From SAR202 cluster bacterium (lineage in GTDB: Bacteria > Chloroflexota > Dehalococcoidia > UBA3495): 15,498 nucleotides of DNA. The notes under the pieces were generated by a model. It saw only the letters and a program-made list of their open reading frames with translations, ran no database searches and was not told the DNA's origin. The stretch is taken from the NCBI GenBank assembly GCA_009392775.1, contig VFFT01000087.1, positions 1 to 15,498 of the forward strand, written 5' to 3'. The position numbers and the translations under genes were made by a program. Shown here piece after piece: positions 7,440-14,608 of the stretch. How positions within the stretch are numbered: the first letter of the stretch is position 1; every line of letters begins with the position of its first letter.

Positions 7440-7456
7440 TACAATCTACTATTGTA
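7440..7456. promoter_or_regulatory. Small palindrome, possible operator
   Basis: TACAAT (7440-7445) and ATTGTA (7451-7456) form a 6-bp inverted repeat around CTACT. On the - strand one half-site also reads as a -10-like TACAAT, so a regulator bound here could block transcription of the YyaL-aspS unit. The region is AT-rich and the arms are short, so chance is quite possible. Confidence 0.2.
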
Positions 7457-7519
7457 ATAGTGTATTCCAAATCAGCAACAACACAAGCATAGTTAAATCT
7501 GTTTTTCAAACCGTGAATA

Positions 7520-7548
7520 ATTATACAATTTCTGAAATAATGAGTAAA
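7520..7548 (-). promoter_or_regulatory. Probable promoter of the YyaL-like / aspS / aminotransferase unit
   Basis: Read on the - strand, TTTACT (7543-7548, 4 of 6 of the -35 consensus) is followed after exactly 17 bases by a perfect TATAAT (7520-7525). Initiation would fall near 7512, leaving a leader of about 145 bases before the TTG at 7366. It is the best promoter-like pair I found in the window. Confidence 0.5.
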
Positions 7549-7554
7549 AAGAAA

Positions 7555-7583
7555 TTGCAATCAATATTATTAATGGTTATACG
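7555..7583 (+). promoter_or_regulatory. Possible promoter of the htrA-like gene
   Basis: TTGCAA (7555-7560) and TATACG (7578-7583) each match 4 of 6 of the sigma70 consensus, with a 17-base spacer. It lies back to back with the leftward promoter at 7520-7548. Initiation near 7590 would give a leader of about 45 bases. Confidence 0.3.
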
Positions 7584-7633
7584 GGTCGTATAGCTCAGCG
7601 GATTTTTAAATAGGAGAACTGATCTAAATAGAT

Positions 7634-8881
7634 ATGCGCTCAAATTTTAAACCAATACGTATCACACTTGTTCTTGTAGGGTTAACGGTGTTTTTGCTTG
7701 CGTGTGGCAATCAGTTGCAAATGGAGACTGTCGCTAATGATATTGAAGGTTCTGCTACTGGTAGTATCGAAGGTGAGACTGGTGCTGCCCTTACTGAAGA
7801 TGATCAACCGCACACTCAGGAACCTGTCCCAACCTTAGATGCAGCACTTATTGTGGCTGCTCAGGAGAAAGTTTTTGTAGACACCTATAAGAAAGTTGTT
7901 CCATCTATAGTTCAGATCAGAACCTCTCGTAAAATAGATGATCCGTTGCAGGCGATGCCTTTTAATTTCGAAGGTGCACCTGATGATCTGTTCCAACGTA
8001 GTGGAGGGTCAGGATTTGTTTGGGATGAAACCGGTCATATTGTGACTAACCATCATGTCGTAGTCGATGTGGATAGAGTGACTGTTATGTTCTACGATGG
8101 GAGTGAATATGATGCCGAATTGCTCGGGAGTGATCCTGATTCGGACTTAGCTGTCTTGGCGGTAAATTATGTTGATCAAATACCCAATGCTGTAGCTCTC
8201 GGTAATAGTGGAGATGTAGCTGTAGGTCAGATTGCTATAGCGATTGGCAGCCCATTCGGTCAGGATTTTAGTATCACGAGTGGGATAGTTAGTGCTGTTG
8301 GCAGGACCATAAGGAGTGGGAATAGCCAATTTTCAATACCTAAAGTACTCCAGACAGATGCTCCAATTAATCCAGGTAATTCAGGTGGGCCTTTGTTAAA
8401 CAGAGTTGGAGAGGTTATTGGTGTAAATACTCAGATTATCAGTAACACTGGAGCCAGTTCCGGAATAGGATTTGCGGTCCCTGTAGACGCTGCCAAAAGG
8501 GTTATTCCCGAACTAATATCCAATGGCACGTATAAATATTCGTGGCTTGGTATAAGTGGCACATCCTTAACTCCAGATATTGTGAAATTACTGGACTTAG
8601 AGGCAAAAACTAGCGGTGCATTAGTGGTAGAGGTGATGCCGGATGGACCTGCCGACCTGGGTGGGTTAAAACCGAGTGATACGGTGGTGACCGTGGAGGG
8701 GTTGGATTATCGGTTGGGTGGCGACATTATAGTTGGGGTTGATGGTACAGACATAGTGGATATGGATCAATTGATCTCTTATCTCATCGAGAATACTCAG
8801 GCAGGTGATTCTATTAATATTGAAGTTATAAGAGACAGTTCAAGTGAAATGGTGACAGTTGTTCTTGGTGAGAGGCCCTAG
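7634..8881 (+). CDS. htrA: HtrA/DegP-type serine protease with PDZ domain, lipoprotein
   Basis: This is a 415-residue extracytoplasmic protein-quality-control protease. The N-terminus has charged residues, a hydrophobic stretch and a lipobox LLAC with Cys24, so it is probably lipid-anchored on the outer face of the cytoplasmic membrane. An acidic, low-complexity linker spans about 30-65. The chymotrypsin-like domain carries the triad His141 (TNHHVV), Asp171 (SDLAVL) and Ser250 (PGNSGGP), preceded by SGGSGFVWDE. One PDZ domain occupies about 308-412 (LGISGTSL, VVEVMPDGPADLGGL, GGDIIVGVDGTDI). One PDZ is the DegS/HtrA2-like layout; DegP has two. All catalytic residues are present. The ATG at 7634 is the only start keeping the signal peptide; AGGAG lies unusually far away (17 bases), and an in-frame stop at 7625-7627 rules out an ATG further upstream. 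The gene stands alone, divergent from the aspS unit and convergent with the amidohydrolase. Confidence 0.93.
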   Translation: MRSNFKPIRITLVLVGLTVFLLACGNQLQMETVANDIEGSATGSIEGETGAALTEDDQPHTQEPVPTLDAALIVAAQEKVFVDTYKKVVPSIVQIRTSRKIDDPLQAMPFNFEGAPDDLFQRSGGSGFVWDETGHIVTNHHVVVDVDRVTVMFYDGSEYDAELLGSDPDSDLAVLAVNYVDQIPNAVALGNSGDVAVGQIAIAIGSPFGQDFSITSGIVSAVGRTIRSGNSQFSIPKVLQTDAPINPGNSGGPLLNRVGEVIGVNTQIISNTGASSGIGFAVPVDAAKRVIPELISNGTYKYSWLGISGTSLTPDIVKLLDLEAKTSGALVVEVMPDGPADLGGLKPSDTVVTVEGLDYRLGGDIIVGVDGTDIVDMDQLISYLIENTQAGDSINIEVIRDSSSEMVTVVLGERP

Positions 8882-8914
8882 ATTCCTCAGAGTAATCTAA
8901 ACCTCTATATTTTC
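8871..8914 (+). terminator. Possible weak terminator after the htrA-like gene
   Basis: AGAGG (8871-8875) with CCTCT (8902-8906) and TAGATT (8879-8884) with AATCTA (8894-8899) form a nested hairpin. It has a CCC/AA internal loop and a 9-base apical loop, and ATATTTTCT follows. The stop codon lies inside the left arm. The stem is short and interrupted, so termination would be inefficient. Confidence 0.35.
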
Positions 8915-8925
8915 TATACAGTTAT

Positions 8926-9918
8926 TCACAGCTTTAACAACTGTTGCAAATTCTTGAACAATATCCGGTCTTTTTCTTCTCTTGAAAGAGATGATAAACT
9001 CTCGATCCACCCTGACGGAGATGGATCCCAAGAAACGAATGGCCAGTCACTCCCTAGTACTACCTTGTCGGATCCCACCTGATCTATCAAGAATCTTAGT
9101 GTGGATTCGTTCATGGTTATACAGTCGTAATATAACTTGCTCTGGTATGAGCTAGGTGGACTGCTGATTATGTGAGAGCTTGGTCTTTCTCGCCAACCTC
9201 TATCAATTCGATTCATGAGAAAACAAGCGGGTCCACCGCCATGGGCTATACAAATTTTTAAATCTGGAAATCGATCGAGTATTCCGCTACATATTATCGT
9301 GGCAGTGATGATTGCATCATCCAATGGCACACCTACACTGTTCGGCAAAGAATATCTATCAATTCGGTCTGCTAGAAAGTTGTGTTGGGGTTGAGGGTGA
9401 TAAAATAGGATCGCTCCAATGGATTCTGCGGCTTCGAAGAATGGCAAAAACTCCGGTTCATCCCAGTTTTTGCCGTTGATTAGTGTATCGACCTCAGCTC
9501 CTTTGAGCCCTAGATGGTTAACAGCCCTTTCGAGTTCTTTAATAGACGAAGGAATGTCTTGTAGAGGTAGTGTGCATAGTCCAGAGAATCTGTCTGGCCA
9601 TTGTTTTACCATTCCAGATATTTCGTCATTAACTTCTTTGGCTTGCGCTATTCCTTCTTCTAGAGGCAAATGATATCCAAGGATCTGGGTATGGATGGAA
9701 ACAACTTGCATATCAGTATTTTGTGCATCCATATCTTCAATACGGTTTTCTGGAGTAAGCTTAACTTTCGGGGCGATTCTACCTATCTTGCCTTCCTTAA
9801 TAAAGAGGTCTGTTTTATCGGGTGTGTTGTAACGTATCCCGTACCACTCATTGCCTGCGTCTAATGCTCGCCACATCGCTTGTGGGACGAGATGAGCATG
9901 TATATCTATACTTTTCAT
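8926..9918 (-). CDS. Amidohydrolase family protein, ACMSD-like (COG2159-type metal-dependent hydrolase/decarboxylase)
   Basis: This is a 330-residue TIM-barrel metal enzyme. The N-terminal IDIHAH gives the two strand-1 histidines His7 and His9. His174 (FYHPQP) and His226 (IAHGGG) are the later metal and active-site histidines, and Asp291 (GSDWPF) is the strand-8 aspartate. The combination D-H-x-H, HGGG-P and GSDWPF is typical of the aminocarboxymuconate-semialdehyde decarboxylase branch. Members of this branch are non-oxidative decarboxylases or hydrolases of aromatic or unsaturated acids; which reaction applies here cannot be read. Start: ATG preceded by AGAGG with a 4-base spacer. It is the last gene of the leftward operon, 21 bases after the CoA transferase stop, so it probably acts on a substrate or product of the same pathway. 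No signal peptide is seen, so it is expected in the cytoplasm. Confidence 0.87.
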   Translation of the reverse strand: MKSIDIHAHLVPQAMWRALDAGNEWYGIRYNTPDKTDLFIKEGKIGRIAPKVKLTPENRIEDMDAQNTDMQVVSIHTQILGYHLPLEEGIAQAKEVNDEISGMVKQWPDRFSGLCTLPLQDIPSSIKELERAVNHLGLKGAEVDTLINGKNWDEPEFLPFFEAAESIGAILFYHPQPQHNFLADRIDRYSLPNSVGVPLDDAIITATIICSGILDRFPDLKICIAHGGGPACFLMNRIDRGWRERPSSHIISSPPSSYQSKLYYDCITMNESTLRFLIDQVGSDKVVLGSDWPFVSWDPSPSGWIESLSSLSREEKDRILFKNLQQLLKL

Positions 9919-9939
9919 ATAACCTCTGTTGAGCTTTTC

Positions 9940-12261
9940 TTAGAATCCCGCTTCAACCCCTTCTGTCACAATTACACCTGAACTAATCAAGTGTGGTAGT
10001 TCTTCCAGCATGTTGTAATCCTTCATAATTGCATCTGCGTTAGAACCAGGTCTTTGGGCAGGTATCCCGGGTTCTACCGGAGTCATTGATAATCTCGGGG
10101 ATGGTCCTGAAGTAGTGACTAGACCTATATCCCCATGATCCCTTGTTAGGGTCAATCCATGCGATACCGCCCATGGATGAGACATTACGTCTCCGACGCT
10201 ATTTAGGACTTCATGGGCACCTATTCCTATTTCACTTAACTTTTCAATCCAATAAGATACGGGCCTTGATACGAACCGGCTTTCCAGATTGTTTTTTAGG
10301 CTTTGAATATCATTGGGCAACTCCAGAAAATGACATATCGACGGAATGTTGTCTTCTTTAGCCCCTAAGAAAAACCATCCATCTGCAGCTTGATATGCCC
10401 TATGAATTAGAGATGATCCTAAAGCATTAGGTCCACTAGGCTCATCCCAAACCTTACCGTCATAAACTTGTAAGAATTGGGACTGAAGAGTGCTGGCAGT
10501 GTATGCTAGTGATGAGTCTACGTGTTGTCCTTCTCCTGTACGTTCACGGTGAAGCAATGCAAGAGCCACCCCGTAGGCTCCCATAAACCCCGTTCCGTAG
10601 TCATTAACTGGATTTGCCTGGGAACCGGGTTTTCCATCACCACCTGATCTTCTCATCATGCCGGTTGCTGCTTGGGCTATGCTTTCGTGGCCGGTGAGGT
10701 TTGCCCACGGACCTGTCTGGCCGTATGCGTTGAGAGATGCGTAAATAATGTCTGGCTTAACCTTTTTTAAGTCTTCATATCCAAGACCTAATTTATCTAA
10801 TGAGCCTAGCCGGTAATTCTGCGCTACGACATCTGAATTCTTTACCATATTTATAAATGTTTGTTTGCCGTCATCTGATTTCAGGTCTAGCAATAAGCTT
10901 CTCTTTCCCCGGTTGATATCGTAATGCCTTTCGATATGATTACCTCTGTAGGGATTATCTATTTTAACGACGTCCGCGCCATATTCTGCTAGGGTTCTAC
11001 CCATAGTAGGTCCGGATAATACAATGCAAAGATCAAGAACTTTTATGCCTTGCAGGGCTTTGGTAACCAGTTGATTAGGATTAGCGTTTGTAGGTTGTTT
11101 TGGTCTAAGTTCAGATAAGATCTGAGTTCTGTGTTGATTGGGCCTAGGAGCAGGTGATTTCACTGTCCCGGGAGTCAGAGACATCCGTACGTTGAGACCC
11201 GGTTGCAGCATATCTCCATAATTAGGATCAGTTATCTTTATAGCCGCTTCTGATAGCCTAGCCTGATCTGAACGTAGCCATTCTTCTCCTGTTAAACAAA
11301 TTGCTGCTTCGCTCCCAGCGTCAGCCATTAATTGTTCCCAATCTAGGGATGTCCTGCTCGCAAACAATTGACGGGCGCGTGTTTTCAGTTGCTCTTTTGC
11401 TCCCTCATCCAGCTTTTGGGCTCGGTCAGTCCATTCTTCACCCCATGAGGTTACGCCCGCGGCGTCTAGGAAATCGTTCCAGTTTTTGTTGCTGGTTCCG
11501 CAAAATCTCAGCCAGCGTCCGTCTTTGCACTGATAGGTGTCTGTCCAGCTATTTCTTACCGAGGGTACCCATTGCTGTTGGTAATCTTGCTGCGGGTTTG
11601 CGCTGATTTGGTCGTTGGATTGATTATGTATTTTGGCTCCAAACACGCCGATCGATTGGAACATACTGTCAAAAAGTGGTACCTCTATGCGTTGACCCAA
11701 GTTACCTTTCTCACGGGCGTTCAATGCCATGGTTATCGCTGTTACCGACTGAAACGCCCCGTATACAGATGCTATTGGTATCGCTGTGTATTTAGGTTGG
11801 TTAGTATCTAAATCAGCAGCGGCAGCAGCAAGATTACTCGTTCTATAGGTAGCGGTAGCAGCACCGATAATACCTTCGTAAGCTGGCATGCTGGCTCTTG
11901 GATCATCTGATGCGAATCCTGGTATGGAACAGTAAATTAGGCTTGGGTTAGAGTCAGTCATGGCTACTGGGCCTAACCCTAGTCTATCCATAACACCTGG
12001 TCTAAAGTTCTCAATGACTACGTCAGCGGATTGAATAAGTTTTCTAGCTGTATCTAGATCGGAAGAAGATTTCAGGTCAAGGAGAATACTGCGTTTGCCC
12101 CTGTTCCACGTAGCGTTGGCCGGGGTATCCCATCTAGGACCACCTGGAGGGTCTACTTTAATGACGTCAGCCCCTTGGTCCGCGAGAAGCATCCCTGTTA
12201 ATGGACCAGCGATATAGTGGCCGAAATCAATGATTCTAATATGTTCTAATGCGCTCGCCAT
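9940..12261 (-). CDS. Double-length family III (CaiB/BaiF) CoA transferase, copy 1
   Basis: This 773-residue protein is two family III CoA transferase units in one chain. Unit 1 (about 1-385) opens with IRIIDFGHYIAGP, contains NRGKRSILLDL, and ends APRPNQHRTQIL. Unit 2 (about 401-773) repeats this with IKVLDLCIVLSGP and NRGKRSLLLDL, and ends in a similar PAQRPGSNADAI tail. In this family the catalytic Asp forms an acyl-CoA/aspartyl anhydride. Unit 2 keeps it at Asp554 (NDYGTGFMGAYG), whereas the aligned stretch of unit 1 is ASVYGAF with Ser165. Unit 1 is therefore probably non-catalytic. Normal members are about 400 residues and act as interlocked dimers, so the chain may be a built-in dimer with one active site. 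Donor and acceptor acids are unknown. Start: ATG with AAAGGA 8 bases upstream. It lies 32 bases downstream of the second copy. Codons for the first 141 residues are identical to that copy. Confidence 0.88.
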   Translation of the reverse strand: MASALEHIRIIDFGHYIAGPLTGMLLADQGADVIKVDPPGGPRWDTPANATWNRGKRSILLDLKSSSDLDTARKLIQSADVVIENFRPGVMDRLGLGPVAMTDSNPSLIYCSIPGFASDDPRASMPAYEGIIGAATATYRTSNLAAAAADLDTNQPKYTAIPIASVYGAFQSVTAITMALNAREKGNLGQRIEVPLFDSMFQSIGVFGAKIHNQSNDQISANPQQDYQQQWVPSVRNSWTDTYQCKDGRWLRFCGTSNKNWNDFLDAAGVTSWGEEWTDRAQKLDEGAKEQLKTRARQLFASRTSLDWEQLMADAGSEAAICLTGEEWLRSDQARLSEAAIKITDPNYGDMLQPGLNVRMSLTPGTVKSPAPRPNQHRTQILSELRPKQPTNANPNQLVTKALQGIKVLDLCIVLSGPTMGRTLAEYGADVVKIDNPYRGNHIERHYDINRGKRSLLLDLKSDDGKQTFINMVKNSDVVAQNYRLGSLDKLGLGYEDLKKVKPDIIYASLNAYGQTGPWANLTGHESIAQAATGMMRRSGGDGKPGSQANPVNDYGTGFMGAYGVALALLHRERTGEGQHVDSSLAYTASTLQSQFLQVYDGKVWDEPSGPNALGSSLIHRAYQAADGWFFLGAKEDNIPSICHFLELPNDIQSLKNNLESRFVSRPVSYWIEKLSEIGIGAHEVLNSVGDVMSHPWAVSHGLTLTRDHGDIGLVTTSGPSPRLSMTPVEPGIPAQRPGSNADAIMKDYNMLEELPHLISSGVIVTEGVEAGF
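11650..11790 (-). repeat. Near-identical block within copy 1 (partner 13980-14120)
   Basis: Aligned without gaps at an offset of 2330, this block differs from its partner at about 13 of 141 positions. Six of the differences are packed into nine bases (11741-11749). Runs of 30-35 identical bases lie on either side. It encodes the region around the Ser165 position and MALNAREKGNLGQ. Confidence 0.8.
11839..12261 (-). repeat. Perfect 423-bp direct repeat, copy 1 (partner 14160-14582)
   Basis: Reading both copies base by base at a constant offset of 2321, I found no mismatch over 423 positions. The repeat stops on one side exactly at the first base of the start codon (12262 differs from 14583). 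On the other side it stops after residue 141, where copy 1 has an alanine-rich insertion. Confidence 0.92.
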
Positions 12262-12293
12262 GCAATAAATCCTTTTGGTAATTTTGTGTCTGA

Positions 12294-14582
12294 TTATCCT
12301 GCTCGGACACCATCAGTCAAAATGATCCCATTGTCTACTAGTCTTTGGAAATCATCTCCGAGGTTGTGGTCATTTAATATGCTTTGGGCATCGGAACCCG
12401 GTTTGGGTGCAGGTCTTCCTGGCGCAACAGGTGTCCGAGACAATCGGGGAGATGGGCCGCAAGTAGTAGTCATCCCTATCTCGTCATGTTCCCTTGTAAG
12501 GCTAAGTCCATGAGAAGTTACCCAGGGATCTTCCATTAGTTCTCTTACTTTTGTTACGACCTTTTGGGCTCCTATTCCGTTGCTTGAGAGTTGGCTGACC
12601 CAATTATCTACAGTGTTGCTTAAGAACCGTTCTTCTAGCGAAGACTCCAATCCATCATCTGAAAGAGCCTGTATATCGGACAAACCTGATATCTGTGACA
12701 TGTTGTATATGTCGGATTCACGAGCTCCTAAAAAGAACCAGCCATCTTTGGCCTGATACGCCCTGTGTAGTGGCGAAGAACCGAGGCAATCTTGGCCGTG
12801 CGGCTCATCCCATTTCTTGCCTTCGTATATCTGCATAAACGGGGATTGCAAAGTCATTGCCGTATAGGCGAGAGCCGCATCTATGTGTTGTCCTTGCCCC
12901 GTTCTTTGTCTATGCAATAGTGCCAGTGCAACACCGTAAGCACCCATGAATCCTGTTCCGTAGTCGTTTATTGGATTTGGCTGAGAAGTGGGCTTTCCTG
13001 TTCCTCCAAATCTTCGGGTCATTCCGGCGGTAGCTTGGGCAAAACCTTCATGACCGGGTCTTCCAGCCCAAGGCCCAATATGACCATAGGCGTTGAGAGA
13101 TGCGTATATCAGGTCTGGTTTGTATTTCTTTAGATCCTCGTAACCTAGCCCCAGCTTTTGTAGAGATCCTGCACGATAATTCTGAGCAACCACATCGGTA
13201 TCCTCAAGCATCTTTAGGAATATTTCTCTACCTTCGTCGGTCTTCAAATCAAGGAGTAAGCTTCTCTTGCCCCTGTTTATGTCGTTATGCCGTGCAATAG
13301 TAGATCCTCGTTGAGGATTGTCTATTTTAATCACGTTGGCCCCGTATTCAGAAAGGGTTCGCCCCATCGTTGGTCCAGCTAATATGATGCACAGGTCCAA
13401 AACTTTTACACCTTCAAGGGCCTTACTCATCATCTGATCTATTGGAGTCTCCCTGCGATGCCTAGCCAGTTTTAATTCTTCTAGAATGTCGGACTTGTGT
13501 TGATCTGGTAACGGGGCGGGGCTGCCGATATTACCAGGAGTTTCGGATAAGCGCACATTTATTCCTGGTTGGAGCATTTTGCCTAAATTGGGATCATGCA
13601 CTTCAACAGCCATTTGTGCTTCTCTAGCGTGAGGATGGTTAAACCATTCTTCACTAGTTCTGCATACTGCCCCTTCGCTACCCGCTTCGGCAATCAAATC
13701 TTCCCATTCTTGAGCTGTTCGGGTTAGAAATAGCTCATCAATACGAGATTTAGCCAAAGAAGCGAATTCTTTATCAGATATTGATTTTTCGAAGTCAGTT
13801 AACCCTTCGGAATCCCATGAAGTTATTCCTGCTAGCTCAACAAACTTTCTGAAATTCTGATTTCCTGGACCGCCGAATCTGACCCATGTGTCATTTTTGC
13901 ATTTGTAGATCCCGCCCCATAGTTCTTGTAATTTTGGTTCAGAAGGTTTTGCCGAGTGTACAGTTACTCCAAATCTACCGATCGATTGGAACATACTGTC
14001 AAAAAGTGGCACCTCTATGTGTTGACCCAGATTACCTTTCTCACGGGCGTTCAATGCCATGGTTATTGCTATGGAAGATTGAAACGCCCCGTATACAGAT
14101 GCTATTGGTATCGCGGTATACCTTGGGCGACTATTATCGGTCATCGTAGAATCATCTGACGTTCTATAGGTAGCGGTAGCAGCACCGATAATACCTTCGT
14201 AAGCTGGCATGCTGGCTCTTGGATCATCTGATGCGAATCCTGGTATGGAACAGTAAATTAGGCTTGGGTTAGAGTCAGTCATGGCTACTGGGCCTAACCC
14301 TAGTCTATCCATAACACCTGGTCTAAAGTTCTCAATGACTACGTCAGCGGATTGAATAAGTTTTCTAGCTGTATCTAGATCGGAAGAAGATTTCAGGTCA
14401 AGGAGAATACTGCGTTTGCCCCTGTTCCACGTAGCGTTGGCCGGGGTATCCCATCTAGGACCACCTGGAGGGTCTACTTTAATGACGTCAGCCCCTTGGT
14501 CCGCGAGAAGCATCCCTGTTAATGGACCAGCGATATAGTGGCCGAAATCAATGATTCTAATATGTTCTAATGCGCTCGCCAT
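12294..14582 (-). CDS. Double-length family III (CaiB/BaiF) CoA transferase, copy 2
   Basis: This 762-residue tandem paralogue of the preceding entry has the same two-unit build. Unit 1 covers about 1-370 (IRIIDFGHYIAGP to SPAPLPDQHKSDIL) and unit 2 about 388-762 (VKVLDLCIILAGP to the PAPKPGSDAQSIL tail). The catalytic Asp of unit 2 is Asp540 (NDYGTGFMGAYG). The same place in unit 1 is Ser162 (ASVYGAF), as in copy 1. Residues 1-142 are identical to copy 1. The middle (about 205-370) is strongly diverged, and the unit 2 domains share roughly three quarters of their residues by eye, so the two enzymes may differ in acid substrate. Start: the ATG at 14580-14582, preceded by GAGGGGGG; an in-frame TTG at 14592-14594 overlaps that site and would add four residues absent from copy 1. 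It begins 26 bases after the MmgE/PrpD stop, in the same operon. Confidence 0.88.
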   Translation of the reverse strand: MASALEHIRIIDFGHYIAGPLTGMLLADQGADVIKVDPPGGPRWDTPANATWNRGKRSILLDLKSSSDLDTARKLIQSADVVIENFRPGVMDRLGLGPVAMTDSNPSLIYCSIPGFASDDPRASMPAYEGIIGAATATYRTSDDSTMTDNSRPRYTAIPIASVYGAFQSSIAITMALNAREKGNLGQHIEVPLFDSMFQSIGRFGVTVHSAKPSEPKLQELWGGIYKCKNDTWVRFGGPGNQNFRKFVELAGITSWDSEGLTDFEKSISDKEFASLAKSRIDELFLTRTAQEWEDLIAEAGSEGAVCRTSEEWFNHPHAREAQMAVEVHDPNLGKMLQPGINVRLSETPGNIGSPAPLPDQHKSDILEELKLARHRRETPIDQMMSKALEGVKVLDLCIILAGPTMGRTLSEYGANVIKIDNPQRGSTIARHNDINRGKRSLLLDLKTDEGREIFLKMLEDTDVVAQNYRAGSLQKLGLGYEDLKKYKPDLIYASLNAYGHIGPWAGRPGHEGFAQATAGMTRRFGGTGKPTSQPNPINDYGTGFMGAYGVALALLHRQRTGQGQHIDAALAYTAMTLQSPFMQIYEGKKWDEPHGQDCLGSSPLHRAYQAKDGWFFLGARESDIYNMSQISGLSDIQALSDDGLESSLEERFLSNTVDNWVSQLSSNGIGAQKVVTKVRELMEDPWVTSHGLSLTREHDEIGMTTTCGPSPRLSRTPVAPGRPAPKPGSDAQSILNDHNLGDDFQRLVDNGIILTDGVRAG
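13980..14120 (-). repeat. Near-identical block within copy 2 (partner 11650-11790)
   Basis: This is the partner of the block in copy 1, about 90% identical, with the differences clustered. It is separated from the perfect repeat by a short stretch of different sequence and length (copy 1 has three extra codons). Confidence 0.8.
14160..14582 (-). repeat. Perfect 423-bp direct repeat, copy 2 (partner 11839-12261)
   Basis: This is the second copy of the perfect repeat covering the first 141 codons of the CoA transferase genes. Sequence upstream of the start codon is unrelated to that of copy 1, including the ribosome binding site. Confidence 0.92.
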
Positions 14583-14608
14583 AGCCCCCCTCAAAATCGA
14601 TAAATTTC

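Noticed and set aside
7363..7560. 65-codon leftward reading frame between the YyaL-like and htrA genes
   Set aside because: It lies in an AT-rich promoter region, has no ribosome binding site or recognisable motif, and overlaps the predicted leftward promoter and the start of the next gene.
7583..7604. A stretch resembling the 5' end of a tRNA (acceptor strand plus TAGCTCAGCGG D-arm), possible tRNA gene or attachment site remnant
   Set aside because: The match ends after about 20 bases. No second half of the D stem, no anticodon arm and no T-loop GTTCGA follow before the htrA start, and no integrase or flanking repeat is present.
9940..14582. Tandem CoA transferase genes as part of a transposon or composite mobile element
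   Set aside because: No transposase, terminal inverted repeat or target-site duplication was seen. The repeat lies inside coding sequence and ends at the start codon, which fits conversion better.
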